From positions 351,861 to 415,860 of the forward strand of contig LWDM01000023.1 in NCBI GenBank assembly GCA_002083525.1: 64,000 nt of DNA, given 5' to 3'. Made by a program: the position numbers and the translations under genes. Below, one piece after another: positions 25,259 to 34,242 of this stretch. Source of the DNA: Proteobacteria bacterium SG_bin9 (GTDB lineage Bacteria > Pseudomonadota > Alphaproteobacteria > Rhizobiales > Xanthobacteraceae). The notes under the pieces are model-generated. The model was not told where the DNA came from. It saw only the letters and a list, made by a program, of their open reading frames with translations, and did no database searches. Position 1 is the stretch's first letter; every line of letters starts with the position of its first letter.

Positions 25259-26272
25259 ATGCGCACCGCCATCACTGAAATGTTCGGCATTAAGTACCCC
25301 ATCGTTCAAGGCGGTATGCACTACGTGGGTTTTGCCCAACTGGCCGCGGCTGTGTCCAACGCCGGAGGACTTGGCATCATCACCGGTCTCACCCAGCGCA
25401 CGCCCGAACTGCTTGATCGGGAGATCAAGCGGTGCAAGGAGATGACCGACCGCCCGTTCGGCGTCAATCTCACGTTCCTGCCGACACTGACGTCGCCACC
25501 CTACCCTGAATACATCGCAGCGATCCGCGAGAACGGCGTGAAGATCGTTGAGACGGCCGGACGTAGCCCCGAGCAGTATATGCCGGCCCTTAAAGCTGGT
25601 GGCATCAAGGTGATCCACAAATGCACCTCGGTGCGTCACTCGCTTAAAGCGCAACAAATCGGCTGCGACGCGGTCAGCGTCGACGGTTTCGAATGCGGCG
25701 GGCATCCCGGCGAAGATGATATCCCAAACATGATCTTGCTACCGCGCGCGGCCGATGAACTGTCCATCCCGTTCATCGCATCGGGCGGCATCGCCGACGC
25801 TCGCGGCCTGGTAGCGGCTTTGGCGATGGGTGCCGCCGGGGTCAACATGGGCACGCGCTTTGTGGCTACCAAGGAAGCGCCAGTCCACGAGAACGTCAAA
25901 CGCGCTATTCTTGAGGCGACCGAGCTTGATACGCGGATCGTCATGCGACCGCTGCGCAATACCGAGCGGGTGCTCAAGAACAAGGGCGTCGAACGCCTGC
26001 TGGAGATCGAAAAGGACAAAGGCGCCGCACTCAAGATTGGTGACATCGTCGAGCTCGTTGGCGGCGTTTATCCGAAGGTCATGGTCGACGGCGACATGGA
26101 CGCCGGTGCTTGGAGCTGCGGCCTTGTCGTTGGTCTGATCAATGATGTCCCAAGCGTCGCCGAGCTGATTGACCGGATCATGAGCGAGGCAGAGCAGCTG
26201 GTGCGGGACCGGCTCACTGGCCTGTTCAGCTCGCAGGCGCCGGCGGCGCCCGCTCTTGCGGCTAGCGCATAG
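25259..26272 (+). CDS. Nitronate monooxygenase / FabK-like flavoprotein
   Basis: A 337-residue FMN-binding TIM-barrel protein of the 2-nitropropane dioxygenase family. PIVQGGMHYVGFAQLAAAV, the GFECGGHPGEDD loop with a candidate catalytic His, and the phosphate-binding IASGGIADARGLVAALAMGA are family signatures. Members include nitronate monooxygenases, enoyl reductases and propionate-3-nitronate oxidases; the real substrate cannot be told. It starts 22 bp after the binding-protein gene. In aromatic or fatty-acid operons this family often acts as an enoyl reductase-like enzyme. Confidence 0.85.
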   Translation: MRTAITEMFGIKYPIVQGGMHYVGFAQLAAAVSNAGGLGIITGLTQRTPELLDREIKRCKEMTDRPFGVNLTFLPTLTSPPYPEYIAAIRENGVKIVETAGRSPEQYMPALKAGGIKVIHKCTSVRHSLKAQQIGCDAVSVDGFECGGHPGEDDIPNMILLPRAADELSIPFIASGGIADARGLVAALAMGAAGVNMGTRFVATKEAPVHENVKRAILEATELDTRIVMRPLRNTERVLKNKGVERLLEIEKDKGAALKIGDIVELVGGVYPKVMVDGDMDAGAWSCGLVVGLINDVPSVAELIDRIMSEAEQLVRDRLTGLFSSQAPAAPALAASA

Positions 26273-26281
26273 GACATTGAT

Positions 26282-27220
26282 ATGCGGATCTTGGTGGTCG
26301 GCGCCGGCGCAGTCGGCGGCTATTTCGGCGCGCGGCTCGCCGCGGCAGGAAAAAACGTCCACTTCTTGGTGAGGCCTGCCCGCGCCGCTCTCTTGCGGGA
26401 CAAGGGGCTTACGGTCGTAAGTCCAGTCGGTGACGTTCGTCTCGAAACCCCGCTCACCGTCACAGCAGCCGAAATCAGCTCGCCATTCGATCTGATCATT
26501 CTCACCTGCAAAGCTTTCGATCTCGCGCAAGCGATCGACGACATCCAACCCGCCGTCGGCGCCAACAGCCGGATTATCCCTTTACTCAATGGCATGTCGC
26601 ATCTTGGCACTTTGGAGCGGCATTTTGGGTCGGCCAAGGTGCTCGGCGGTCAATGTGCGGTCACGGCAACCGTGACACCCGAAGGCACGATACGGCACCT
26701 TAATGCGATGCATGCGATTTCCTTCGGCGAGCGCGAAGGAGGGATCTCCGAAACCGCAGGTGTTATTGAACAGACCCTGAGTGGCGCAGGCTTTGACGTG
26801 CGCGCCAGCGATACAATCCTGCAGGACATGTGGGAGAAGTGGTACTTCTTGGCAACGATGGCGGCCGCCACGTGTTTGATGCGCGGCCCGCTGGGTGCGA
26901 TCCTTGCTGCGCCCGGCGGACGAACGTTGATTGAAGAGTTGCGCAGCGAGGTCACGGCGATCGCCAGCAAAGCGGGGCACGCTCCTCGCCCGCCCTACGT
27001 CGCACGCACCGATCAAATGCTGTTCCAACAAGGATCGCCGGTCACCGCTTCAATGCTACGCGATATGCTGGCGGGCCTGCCTATCGAGGCCGATCAGATT
27101 ATTGGGGATTTGATTGATCGCGCAGATCTCGACGAGTTGGCGGTGCCTGCGCTACGGACTGCCTACGCCCACCTGCGCGTTTATCAAGCGATCCTCGCGG
27201 CGCGCGCGCAGCCGGGATAG
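26282..27220 (+). CDS. Ketopantoate reductase-like (2-dehydropantoate 2-reductase family)
   Basis: A 312-residue NADPH-dependent reductase with the N-terminal nucleotide motif VVGAGAVGGYFGARLA, the catalytic Lys region LTCKAFDLAQA, and the KWYFLATMAAATC helix containing the second conserved Lys. True PanE is usually encoded alone; this copy sits in a catabolic operon, so it may reduce a related alpha-keto or beta-keto acid. It is separated by 9 bp from the NMO gene. Its stop is 3 bp from the stop of the convergent CoA-ligase gene. Confidence 0.85.
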   Translation: MRILVVGAGAVGGYFGARLAAAGKNVHFLVRPARAALLRDKGLTVVSPVGDVRLETPLTVTAAEISSPFDLIILTCKAFDLAQAIDDIQPAVGANSRIIPLLNGMSHLGTLERHFGSAKVLGGQCAVTATVTPEGTIRHLNAMHAISFGEREGGISETAGVIEQTLSGAGFDVRASDTILQDMWEKWYFLATMAAATCLMRGPLGAILAAPGGRTLIEELRSEVTAIASKAGHAPRPPYVARTDQMLFQQGSPVTASMLRDMLAGLPIEADQIIGDLIDRADLDELAVPALRTAYAHLRVYQAILAARAQPG

Positions 27221-27222
27221 CC

Positions 27223-29052
27223 TCATTGCAGAAGGCTAACGCCGTGGCTGCGAGCTTTGAGCGCGTTCAGGACGTCAACCCGGCGGTTGATCGTCGCGCG
27301 CTGATTCACGTAGCCCTTGTCGGTGATTTCGCCGGCGCCAAGCGACGGAGGTTCGGCCAGAACCGCGAACCCCGCGATCTTCGAGCTCGCCGATGCTTTG
27401 GCGTTGTGGCGGCCGAACAGCTCTTTCAGCCGGTCTACGAGGCTCGGTTCAACGAAAAGTTCAGTGCCCCCGGATAACTTCTCTCTGGGCCACGCCGCTT
27501 GGCGATCGGGCTCCGGCTTAGGCCAAACCATCAGAAAAAGTGCTTCCTCATTTTCGCCGGCGACGACGATATCCTGCGCAAGACCGTCTGTTGCGCTGAT
27601 CAACGCCACTCTCGCCTCTCCGACGTTGACCCAAGTACCGTTGAGTAGTTTGAAGTTTTCGGACAAGCGGCCGACGAAGCGCAGGCCCGCAGACGGATCC
27701 GCGCGATCATTAAAATCGACAAGATCCCCGGTTCGATAATAGCCCTCTTCATCGAACATCTTCGCGGTAAGCTCCGGCAGCTGATAGTAGCCCGGTGTTA
27801 CAGTTTGGCCCTTGACCCGCAACTCGAACTCGTTGCCGGCCGGCTGCAACTTGAGCTGTAAGCCCGGTAGCGGCAATCCGATCTCTCCCGACACCTCGCT
27901 TGGCCAGTGGGTCACGCAGACCGTAGGGGATGTCTCGGTAAGGCCGTAACCTGACACCACGGGAATCCGGCAACCCGCCGTCTTGAGTGCGAGAGACTGA
28001 AACTTGTTTAAAACGCTGTCAGGCAAGGCGGCGCCGCCGTAAGTGATGCGTTTGAGTCGCTTGAAGAGCGCCTGGCATAGCTCTTCATCACGCTCGAGCG
28101 CGTCGGTGAGCATCGCAAAGCCGGCGGGCACATTCAGCATAAGCGTCGGCGAAACATCTTTAAGGTTGGCCAGTGTCTTGCCAAACAGATGCGGCACCGG
28201 TCTGCCGTCATCGATATACATCGTACCGCCCGACCGCATGATGCCGTTGAACGTCGCGTTTCCACCCATCGTATGGTGCCAAGGCAACCATTCCAGTTGA
28301 ACCGGCGGCTCGTCGGACGGCGTCAGTTGGGATGCCATTGCCACCACATTCACCAACATCTCGTGGGTGTTGATCACACCCTTCGGAGAGCCAGTCGAAC
28401 CGGACGTGAACAGCACCTTCGCCGTCCATTCCGGACGGATCGCAGCGAAGGCTCGGGCGAAGCGTGGTCCGGCAGGATTGACCGCCAGTTCGGCGAGGGT
28501 CGTTCCCAAAGTATGCGGTTCACCCAGCACAATCTTGGCGTTGGAAAACTCATCAATGGTCAACGCGCGCTCAAAACCACGCGCGGACTTCGCGAAGACC
28601 ACATCTGGCTTGAACACACGGGCGATGTCTTTGAGCCTGGCCAGACTTGGATCGAGCAGCGAATAGTTGGGGGAGATAGGCGCCACCACGGCACCGATCG
28701 ACAATGCCGCCAGCATTATCAGGGCATGATCGATCGAGTTGCCAGACAGGATTGCCACACGGCCTCCCTGATCGAGCCCCATCGACAACAACCCTTCACC
28801 CAGAGCGCCAACGCGTTCCCACACCTGCGCGTAGGAAAGCCGCAGCCACGCGCCGTCCGCGCACCGTTCAGCAAGAAAAATGCGATCACCCGCGTCGTTG
28901 GCCCATTGCGGAAGGAAATCGCAAACCGTACGTCCGTCGCCGGAGTAGGCCAAGGGTGAGCGAAGCAAAATACTGCCATCGCCGCGGCGGTCGACAAGCA
29001 CCTCCCGGGGGGCAAAGGTGTTCGGGCGGTAGGAACCATTCATCATCGCCAT
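27223..29052 (-). CDS. Acyl/aryl-CoA synthetase (feruloyl-CoA synthase-like)
   Basis: An adenylate-forming ligase of 609 residues from the chosen start. The P-loop VLFTSGSTGSPKGVINTH, the WLPWHHTMGGN segment, VSGYGLTETSP and YYRTGDLVDF are diagnostic. The size and the WLPWHHTMG motif match the feruloyl-CoA synthase group, which activates hydroxycinnamates or related aryl acids. The start at 29052 gives MAMMNGSYRPN as the N-terminus; an upstream start at 29175 would overlap the dehydrogenase gene. It is the last gene of a five-gene minus-strand operon led by the DsbA-like gene. Confidence 0.85.
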   Translation of the reverse strand: MAMMNGSYRPNTFAPREVLVDRRGDGSILLRSPLAYSGDGRTVCDFLPQWANDAGDRIFLAERCADGAWLRLSYAQVWERVGALGEGLLSMGLDQGGRVAILSGNSIDHALIMLAALSIGAVVAPISPNYSLLDPSLARLKDIARVFKPDVVFAKSARGFERALTIDEFSNAKIVLGEPHTLGTTLAELAVNPAGPRFARAFAAIRPEWTAKVLFTSGSTGSPKGVINTHEMLVNVVAMASQLTPSDEPPVQLEWLPWHHTMGGNATFNGIMRSGGTMYIDDGRPVPHLFGKTLANLKDVSPTLMLNVPAGFAMLTDALERDEELCQALFKRLKRITYGGAALPDSVLNKFQSLALKTAGCRIPVVSGYGLTETSPTVCVTHWPSEVSGEIGLPLPGLQLKLQPAGNEFELRVKGQTVTPGYYQLPELTAKMFDEEGYYRTGDLVDFNDRADPSAGLRFVGRLSENFKLLNGTWVNVGEARVALISATDGLAQDIVVAGENEEALFLMVWPKPEPDRQAAWPREKLSGGTELFVEPSLVDRLKELFGRHNAKASASSKIAGFAVLAEPPSLGAGEITDKGYVNQRATINRRVDVLNALKARSHGVSLLQ

Positions 29053-29131
29053 CGCTCGGCTCTCAATATGAGGAGCCGCGCGGGACTGGTGCGTCAGAAC
29101 CAATCCCGCAGCGGCTTCGCAGGACGTTTGC

Positions 29132-30247
29132 TTAGCTGTGCCCTGCAAAACGAAGAAGGTGGAAGGTTGGATCACCGAATTGGATATTTATTGCCATGAT
29201 CCGCTTGAAGTAGTGGCCGACATCGAGTTCATCGCTCATGCCCATGCCTCCATGGAGCTGAATCGACTGCTCGCCGACGAATTTGGCCATCTCGCCCACT
29301 TTGGATTTCGCAGCCGACGCGATCTTGGACGCAATGGCATCATCGTCGACCAGAAGCGTGTGAAGGTATTGCGTGAGCGAACGAGACTCTTCAAGGGCCA
29401 CGAACATATCCACCATACGGTGCTGAAGAGCTTGAAATGATCCAAGCGGTACACCGAACTGCTTGCGGCTTTTGGCATAGCTTAGGGTCGCGTTGTTGAG
29501 CTCGCTCATCAAGCCAAGCGACTCCGCACAGAGTGCACCGACAGCTGTGTCGCGGCATGCCTGCAGGGCAGCGACAGCATCTTCTTGTCCGAGACGATCA
29601 TCGTTCGTCAGCGGCGTGCGATCAAACTGGACGTCAGCAGCGCGGCGACCATCAACCGTCGAGTAGCTCTTGAATGTGACGCCCGGTGCGTCGCGGGCGA
29701 CAACAAAGAGTTCGATCTGGTTGTCGTCAGGGTTACGTGCGGAGACGATGAAGTAATCGGCCCAGGGAGCGGCTGTGACAGCCGATTTTGTTCCGCGAAG
29801 TTCGTAAGTATCACCTTCTCGGCGAATTGTGGTGCTGCAATCACCCAAAGCATAGCGAGAGGCAGGCTCCATCCATGCCAAGGCCCACACCGCCTCGCCG
29901 CTGGCGATCGCCGGCAGCCATTTTTGCTGCTGGGCGGCATTGCCGGCGCGTCGAAGTAACGTCGCACAGACAATGACGGTTTCTAAGAACGGTTCGACGA
30001 CAAGGTGACGTCCGAACTCTTCCATAACGATCATCGTCTCAACGGGCCCTCCTCCCAGCCCGCCCATCTCTGGCGGGATAGGGACGCCTTGCAAGCCGAG
30101 ATCGGCGAACGCGCGCCAGTGAGAACGGCTCCATCCCTCCTCGCTTGCAACGATGCGCCGGCGCTGATCGAAGCCGTATTGATCGGCAAGCATCTTTTGC
30201 ACGCTGTCTTTCAGAAGACGCTGCTCTTCGTTCAGCTCGATATCCAT
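29132..30247 (-). CDS. Acyl-CoA dehydrogenase, small-type subunit (PimD-like)
   Basis: A 371-residue flavoprotein with the N-terminal LNEEQRLLKDSVQKML helix, the mid beta-domain (WALAWMEPASRYAL) and the C-terminal helical domain ending QLHGGMGMSDELDVGHYFKR. The catalytic base position in this group is often non-canonical. The ATG at 30247 follows GGAGAGTGAG. It lies 15 bp after the second dehydrogenase; paired ACADs of this kind form alpha2beta2 heterotetramers in steroid side-chain and dicarboxylate degradation. The pair here probably oxidises the CoA thioester made by the ligase. Confidence 0.86.
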   Translation of the reverse strand: MDIELNEEQRLLKDSVQKMLADQYGFDQRRRIVASEEGWSRSHWRAFADLGLQGVPIPPEMGGLGGGPVETMIVMEEFGRHLVVEPFLETVIVCATLLRRAGNAAQQQKWLPAIASGEAVWALAWMEPASRYALGDCSTTIRREGDTYELRGTKSAVTAAPWADYFIVSARNPDDNQIELFVVARDAPGVTFKSYSTVDGRRAADVQFDRTPLTNDDRLGQEDAVAALQACRDTAVGALCAESLGLMSELNNATLSYAKSRKQFGVPLGSFQALQHRMVDMFVALEESRSLTQYLHTLLVDDDAIASKIASAAKSKVGEMAKFVGEQSIQLHGGMGMSDELDVGHYFKRIMAINIQFGDPTFHLLRFAGHS

Positions 30248-30262
30248 CTCACTCTCCAACCG

Positions 30263-31444
30263 CTACAGACCCAGCACCATCTTGGCGATGATGTTGCGCT
30301 GAATTTCGTTTGAGCCGCCGTAGATGCTGAGCTTGCGAGCGTTTAGATACTTCTCGAGCGCAATGTGTCCGTATGCGGGGCCGGGTGTGAAAGCATTGGT
30401 CGACAAGGTGCGGTCACGCACCGCCAAACCGTAGCTGCCGATCGCGCGGTGAGTGAGATCAGTAAGCCGCTGATAGATTTCCGTGCCCCTGATCTTGAAA
30501 AGCGATGCGGCGGCGCCGGGATCAATGCCGCGCGCCAGTTGGGACACGACGCGCAGCTCGGTTGCTTCCAGAGCCAGCAAGTCAACTTCGAGGCGCGCAA
30601 TATCTTTTTGAAATTCTGAATAGGCGGGATCGTGCACCGCAATCTCGCTGCGCACGATCTCTTTGAGGCGATCCAGCTGCCGGTAGGATCGACCGATACC
30701 GGCCATGCCCGTGCGCTCGTTGCCGAGCAGGAACTTCGCGTACGTCCAGCCCTTGTTCTCTTCGCCGATGAGGTTCTCGACCGGCACCCTGACATCCTCG
30801 AAGAAGATGTCGTTTACTTCGTGAGTGCCATCGAGCGTAATGATCGGCCGGACCGTGATGCCTGGCGTTTTCATGTCGATCAGCAAGAATGAGATGCCCG
30901 CCTGCGGTTTGGCGGCGGGATCCGTTCGTACCAGGCAAAAGATCCAATCGGCGTGCTGTGCAAGCGTCGTCCACGTTTTATGGCCGTTGACCACGTAGTG
31001 GTTGCCATCACGGACGGCCTTGGTTCGAACGGCGGCAAGATCCGAACCTGCGCCTGGCTCTGAGTAACCTTGGCACCACCAATCATCGCCCGACAGAATA
31101 CGTGGCAAGAACCTTTGCTTTTGGGCGTCGTTGCCGAACGTGTAGATCACCGGCCCGACCATGGTCACGCTGAACGCGAGCGGCGGCATCGCGCCGGCAC
31201 GGGTGGTCTCCTGCTGCCATACAAAGCGCTGCGTGATGCTCCAACCTGGTCCGCCATACTCTTTAGGCCATAGCGGCGCCACCCATCCCTTCTTATGAAG
31301 GATGCGGTGCCACAACAGCGACTGTTCCTTGGTCAGATCGGTTTCCGGGTTCGCGACGCGCATCGCTTCGGGGTAGTTGGATTTGATGAAGGCCCGAACC
31401 TCATCGCGAAACGCTTCGTCGTCTTTGGTGAGCTTCAGATCCAT
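30263..31444 (-). CDS. Acyl-CoA dehydrogenase, large-type subunit (PimC-like)
   Basis: A 393-residue acyl-CoA dehydrogenase. The FAD/substrate signature WWCQGYSEPGAGSDLAAV and the C-terminal signature SIYGGSNEIQRNIIAKMVL are clear. The pattern matches the PimC/FadE-type large partner of heteromeric dehydrogenases. It starts within the end of the SDR gene upstream and is followed by the smaller dehydrogenase. Substrate unknown; the neighbouring CoA ligase suggests an alicyclic or aryl-alkanoate. Confidence 0.88.
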   Translation of the reverse strand: MDLKLTKDDEAFRDEVRAFIKSNYPEAMRVANPETDLTKEQSLLWHRILHKKGWVAPLWPKEYGGPGWSITQRFVWQQETTRAGAMPPLAFSVTMVGPVIYTFGNDAQKQRFLPRILSGDDWWCQGYSEPGAGSDLAAVRTKAVRDGNHYVVNGHKTWTTLAQHADWIFCLVRTDPAAKPQAGISFLLIDMKTPGITVRPIITLDGTHEVNDIFFEDVRVPVENLIGEENKGWTYAKFLLGNERTGMAGIGRSYRQLDRLKEIVRSEIAVHDPAYSEFQKDIARLEVDLLALEATELRVVSQLARGIDPGAAASLFKIRGTEIYQRLTDLTHRAIGSYGLAVRDRTLSTNAFTPGPAYGHIALEKYLNARKLSIYGGSNEIQRNIIAKMVLGL

Positions 31445-31452
31445 CGCAGCAC

Positions 31453-32196
31453 CTACCACTTCTCGCCAAACGGGCGGATTTCCGCTTCAAAGGTCCACGC
31501 GCTTCGCGGCTGCTGATAGAGCTGCCAATAAGTCTCGGCCACAGAGCTCGGCGGCATCAGGCGATCGGGATCAAGGTTGTCGAGCGCGGCTTGGCCTTCC
31601 CGTTCCTTGAGACGATTGCGTACCCATTCCGTGTTGACGCCCGAATCGATGATCAGATGCGCGACATGGATGTTTTGGGGGCCCAGTTCGCGGGCCGTCG
31701 CCTCGGCAACGGCGCGCAAGCCAAATTTGGCGCTGGCGAAGGCCGCATAGCCAATGCCGCCGCGCCGGCTGGCCGTTGCACCCGTGAAGAAGATATTGCC
31801 CTTCCCTCTAGGCAGCATCAGCCGGGCGGCCTCGCGGCTTGCGAGAAAGCCGGAATAACAAGCCATCTCCCACACTTTGCGGAACACGCGCTCGGTGGTC
31901 TCAAGCAAAGGGAAATTGACGTTCGCGCCAATGTTGAAGATGCATACTTCAAGGGGTGCGTGATCGTCGGCTTCCTTCAAGAACGCTGTGATCTCATCCT
32001 CCTTCCTTGCATCGAGCGAGCGTCCGAAGGCTTTGCCGCCTGTGGCCTCAATGCTTTCGATTAGCGGGATCAGCTTCTCGCCTTGGCGGCGGCCGGCGAA
32101 GACGGTGAACCCTTCGCCTGCGAACTTTTTTGCGATCTCGGCGCCGATGAAATCCCCTGCTCCGATCACCGCAACTGACGCATGTCTGCTTGTCAC
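31453..32196 (-). CDS. SDR-family oxidoreductase with Phe in place of the catalytic Tyr
   Basis: A 247-residue protein with a Rossmann start (VAVIGAGDFIGAEIAKKF) and FAGRR after strand 2. The active-site segment reads GYAAFASAKFGLRA: the Lys is kept, but the position four residues before it, where the catalytic Tyr of the YxxxK motif should lie, is Phe. A Tyr is present five residues away (GYAA). It may use a shifted catalytic residue or be non-classical. GTG at 32196 is the start, with GGGAG upstream. Second gene of the DsbA-led operon. Confidence 0.8.
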   Translation of the reverse strand: MTSRHASVAVIGAGDFIGAEIAKKFAGEGFTVFAGRRQGEKLIPLIESIEATGGKAFGRSLDARKEDEITAFLKEADDHAPLEVCIFNIGANVNFPLLETTERVFRKVWEMACYSGFLASREAARLMLPRGKGNIFFTGATASRRGGIGYAAFASAKFGLRAVAEATARELGPQNIHVAHLIIDSGVNTEWVRNRLKEREGQAALDNLDPDRLMPPSSVAETYWQLYQQPRSAWTFEAEIRPFGEKW

Positions 32197-32256
32197 ACTT
32201 GTTCTCCCGGCAACGCCAAGCTTGAGTCCGCTGGCCTCGTTGTTGATGTGCGCTTG

Positions 32257-32871
32257 TTAGCTGGCGCGATGCGCGATGATGGCGTCCTCGACATCGCGGA
32301 GCTGATCTTTACCGAAAAACATTTCGTCCCCGACAAAGAAGGTGGGCGAACCGAAGGCACCGCGATCGACCGCACGCTGGGTGAGCGCCATCAAGCGCTC
32401 CTTCACATCGGCGTGCTGTGCGCGCGCAAGCAACAAATCCGGATCGATCCCGGAGGAGATCATCGCTGCGCGAAAGACCTCGGGATCATCCATTTTTTTC
32501 GGTTCTTCCCACATGTGGTGGTAGGCGGCGCGGAAGTAGGGCTCGAACATGTCGGCAAACTGCGCTGCGACGGCGCACCGCATCAGGTTGAGCGTATTGA
32601 CCGGAAAATGCGGGTTCGGTTGATAGCTCGTGATGCCGTGACGCTGGATGAAGCGACGGGTTTCAAGCGCATTGTATTCCGGCTTGTTCTTGATGCCGCG
32701 CAATGTCTCGAACGGCGATCGATTGTTGGTCGCCTTGTAGATGCCTCCCAGCAGGATCGGCACGTAGTCGATCTTCACGCCGGTGCGTTGCTCGATTCCA
32801 GGCAGCGCTTTCTCAGCCAAATATGCGTTGGGACTGCCGAAATCGAAAAGAAATTCAACCTGTACCGCCAT
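32257..32871 (-). CDS. DsbA-family / 2-hydroxychromene-2-carboxylate isomerase-like protein
   Basis: A 204-residue thioredoxin-fold protein beginning VEFLFDFGSPNAYLAEKAL, typical of the HCCA-isomerase (NahD, GST kappa-like) branch with Ser rather than the CxxC motif. The C-terminal part holds GSPTFFVGDEMFFGKDQL, the conserved cis-Pro region. These enzymes use glutathione to isomerise chromene carboxylates or related compounds. The ATG at 32871 matches the family N-terminus. It is the first gene of the minus-strand catabolic operon, and its promoter contains the AGTTCT palindrome. Confidence 0.87.
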   Translation of the reverse strand: MAVQVEFLFDFGSPNAYLAEKALPGIEQRTGVKIDYVPILLGGIYKATNNRSPFETLRGIKNKPEYNALETRRFIQRHGITSYQPNPHFPVNTLNLMRCAVAAQFADMFEPYFRAAYHHMWEEPKKMDDPEVFRAAMISSGIDPDLLLARAQHADVKERLMALTQRAVDRGAFGSPTFFVGDEMFFGKDQLRDVEDAIIAHRAS

Positions 32872-32904
32872 TATCGGCCCCCGCTTCAACTGGATTGACG
32901 GTAG

Positions 32905-32921
32905 AGTTCTGTTTTAGAACT
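32905..32921 (-). promoter_or_regulatory. 17-bp palindromic operator (copy 2 of 3) between the DsbA-led operon and hxlR
   Basis: AGTTCT-GTTTT-AGAACT. On the minus strand TTGACA (32926-32921) starts at the edge of the palindrome, and TACCGT (32903-32898) follows at 17 bp, so the operator again fills the promoter spacer, here for the catabolic operon. Confidence 0.65.
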
Positions 32922-33062
32922 GTCAATCCGCTGGCGAGCTATGCGAGGTTGAAGGGCATAGTGCATTGCAAACGCGCTTGTTTTGAGCCATTTTCATCTT
33001 CAAGAGTGGCTGGCGCGTCATCGTGATTGTTGAAGAATTCCGCGCGCGCAACGGAGCTGGGC

Positions 33063-33602
33063 ATGAAATGGAACGCACTTGATGAGGAGACTTGTTCGCT
33101 TGCGCGGACTGTAGCCGTCATCGGCGATCGCTGGACGCTGTTAATCTTGCGCGAATGTTTCATGCGTACGCGTCGCTTCGAGGGTTTTCAGACGGCCCTC
33201 GGTGTAACCCGGCATTTGCTTGCAGATCGGCTTAAAAAGCTGGTCCGCGTCGGTGTGCTGCGGCGTATTCCCTATCAAGAGGCGCCGGCGCGCTACGAAT
33301 ACATCCTGACGCAAAAGGGGCTCGATCTTTATCCGGTCGTGATGTCGCTGGTGCATTGGGGGGATATTCACCTTGCTGACGAACGTGGGCGACCGCGGGT
33401 CCATCACCATGTGAACTGCCAACATGAATTCGACCCCGTGATGGTGTGCTCCGAGTGCCGTGAGCCGCTCAATGCCAAGGAAGTGCATGTTCACGCGGGA
33501 CCAGGTTTCCCGCCGCTTGGTAGCAAGCTCAAGCGCGAGATACCCAAAACCAAAGCGCCGGCTCCACGCAGCCGGAAGACAGCGGGCCGGGCGCGCGCCT
33601 AA
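33063..33602 (+). CDS. HxlR-family transcriptional regulator
   Basis: A 179-residue regulator. The winged helix-turn-helix contains CSLARTVAVIGDRWTLLILRE, then FEGFQTALGVTRHLLADRLKKL and the wing YILTQKGLDLYPVV, all characteristic of HxlR. An unusual C-terminal extension holds the cysteines CQHEFDPVMVCSECREPL, which may form a zinc site, followed by a basic tail. The ATG at 33063 is supported by GGAG upstream. It is divergent from the catabolic operon and may co-regulate it with the TetR gene next door. Confidence 0.88.
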   Translation: MKWNALDEETCSLARTVAVIGDRWTLLILRECFMRTRRFEGFQTALGVTRHLLADRLKKLVRVGVLRRIPYQEAPARYEYILTQKGLDLYPVVMSLVHWGDIHLADERGRPRVHHHVNCQHEFDPVMVCSECREPLNAKEVHVHAGPGFPPLGSKLKREIPKTKAPAPRSRKTAGRARA

Positions 33603-33603
33603 C

Positions 33604-34155
33604 TCAAGGCTTTTTGATGAGCCTCGCAATCAGCTGATCGACTGACGATTTAGCTTCGGCCAGTGGTTCCAAGGCGCGGGCCAGCAGCAGCGTACCAATA
33701 AGATTTGCGATCAACGCTAGCGCTGTTTTGCGTGGGTTCGCCACACCACGGGCTGCAAGAGCGTCTTCCATCACCTGGCAAAGTTGCCACACCCGGCCCG
33801 CGAATTCACTGCGCCCGGCTTTGTCGAGGCGTGAGGCCTCGGACGCAAAAGCCACCAACGCGCAGCGGTGCGTTTTTTCGTAGGTCAAATACCATTCGAC
33901 GAATTCCCCGATCGGACCGCGCACCAGCTGCTTGGCGCAGGCGGCCACCTGCTGCTCAAGCTCTGCATCAAGGGTCGCCCGAATCAAATCCGCCCTCGAA
34001 CGGAAGTGGTTGTAGAAGCCGCCGTGAGTCAGGCCGGCGCGGCGCATAACGGGCTCGACCGACAGCGATTCGAGGCCCGAGGCGTGCGCCAAGTCGCGGG
34101 CACCGCGTAGAATCGCCTGCCGAGTACGGCTTTTGTGTTTTTCATCGTATCGCAC
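33604..34155 (-). CDS. TetR-family transcriptional regulator (candidate owner of the AGTTCT palindrome)
   Basis: A 183-residue TetR repressor. The HTH reads LSVEPVMRRAGLTHGGFYNHFRSRADLI and the C-terminal domain is helical with little recognisable ligand signature. The GTG at 34155 is preferred over a TTG at 34188 because a strong GGGGGAGG site lies just upstream. The third copy of the palindrome lies between this gene and the divergent NmrA gene, the classical place for an autorepressed TetR operator. That makes this protein the best candidate repressor of all three sites. Confidence 0.85.
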   Translation of the reverse strand: MRYDEKHKSRTRQAILRGARDLAHASGLESLSVEPVMRRAGLTHGGFYNHFRSRADLIRATLDAELEQQVAACAKQLVRGPIGEFVEWYLTYEKTHRCALVAFASEASRLDKAGRSEFAGRVWQLCQVMEDALAARGVANPRKTALALIANLIGTLLLARALEPLAEAKSSVDQLIARLIKKP

Positions 34156-34198
34156 GGACCACCTCCCCCGGCTTGACAGTGTCGCCAATGTCGTTGTT

Positions 34199-34215
34199 AG
34201 TTCTATTTTAGAACT
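34199..34215. promoter_or_regulatory. 17-bp palindromic operator (copy 3 of 3) between tetR and the NmrA operon
   Basis: AGTTCT-ATTTT-AGAACT, identical in both arms to the copies at 23985 and 32905. It is placed in the short divergent region, 44 bp from the tetR start and 28 bp from the NmrA start. Confidence 0.65.
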
Positions 34216-34242
34216 TAGGCAGAATTTTTGAGGTGATTGTCA

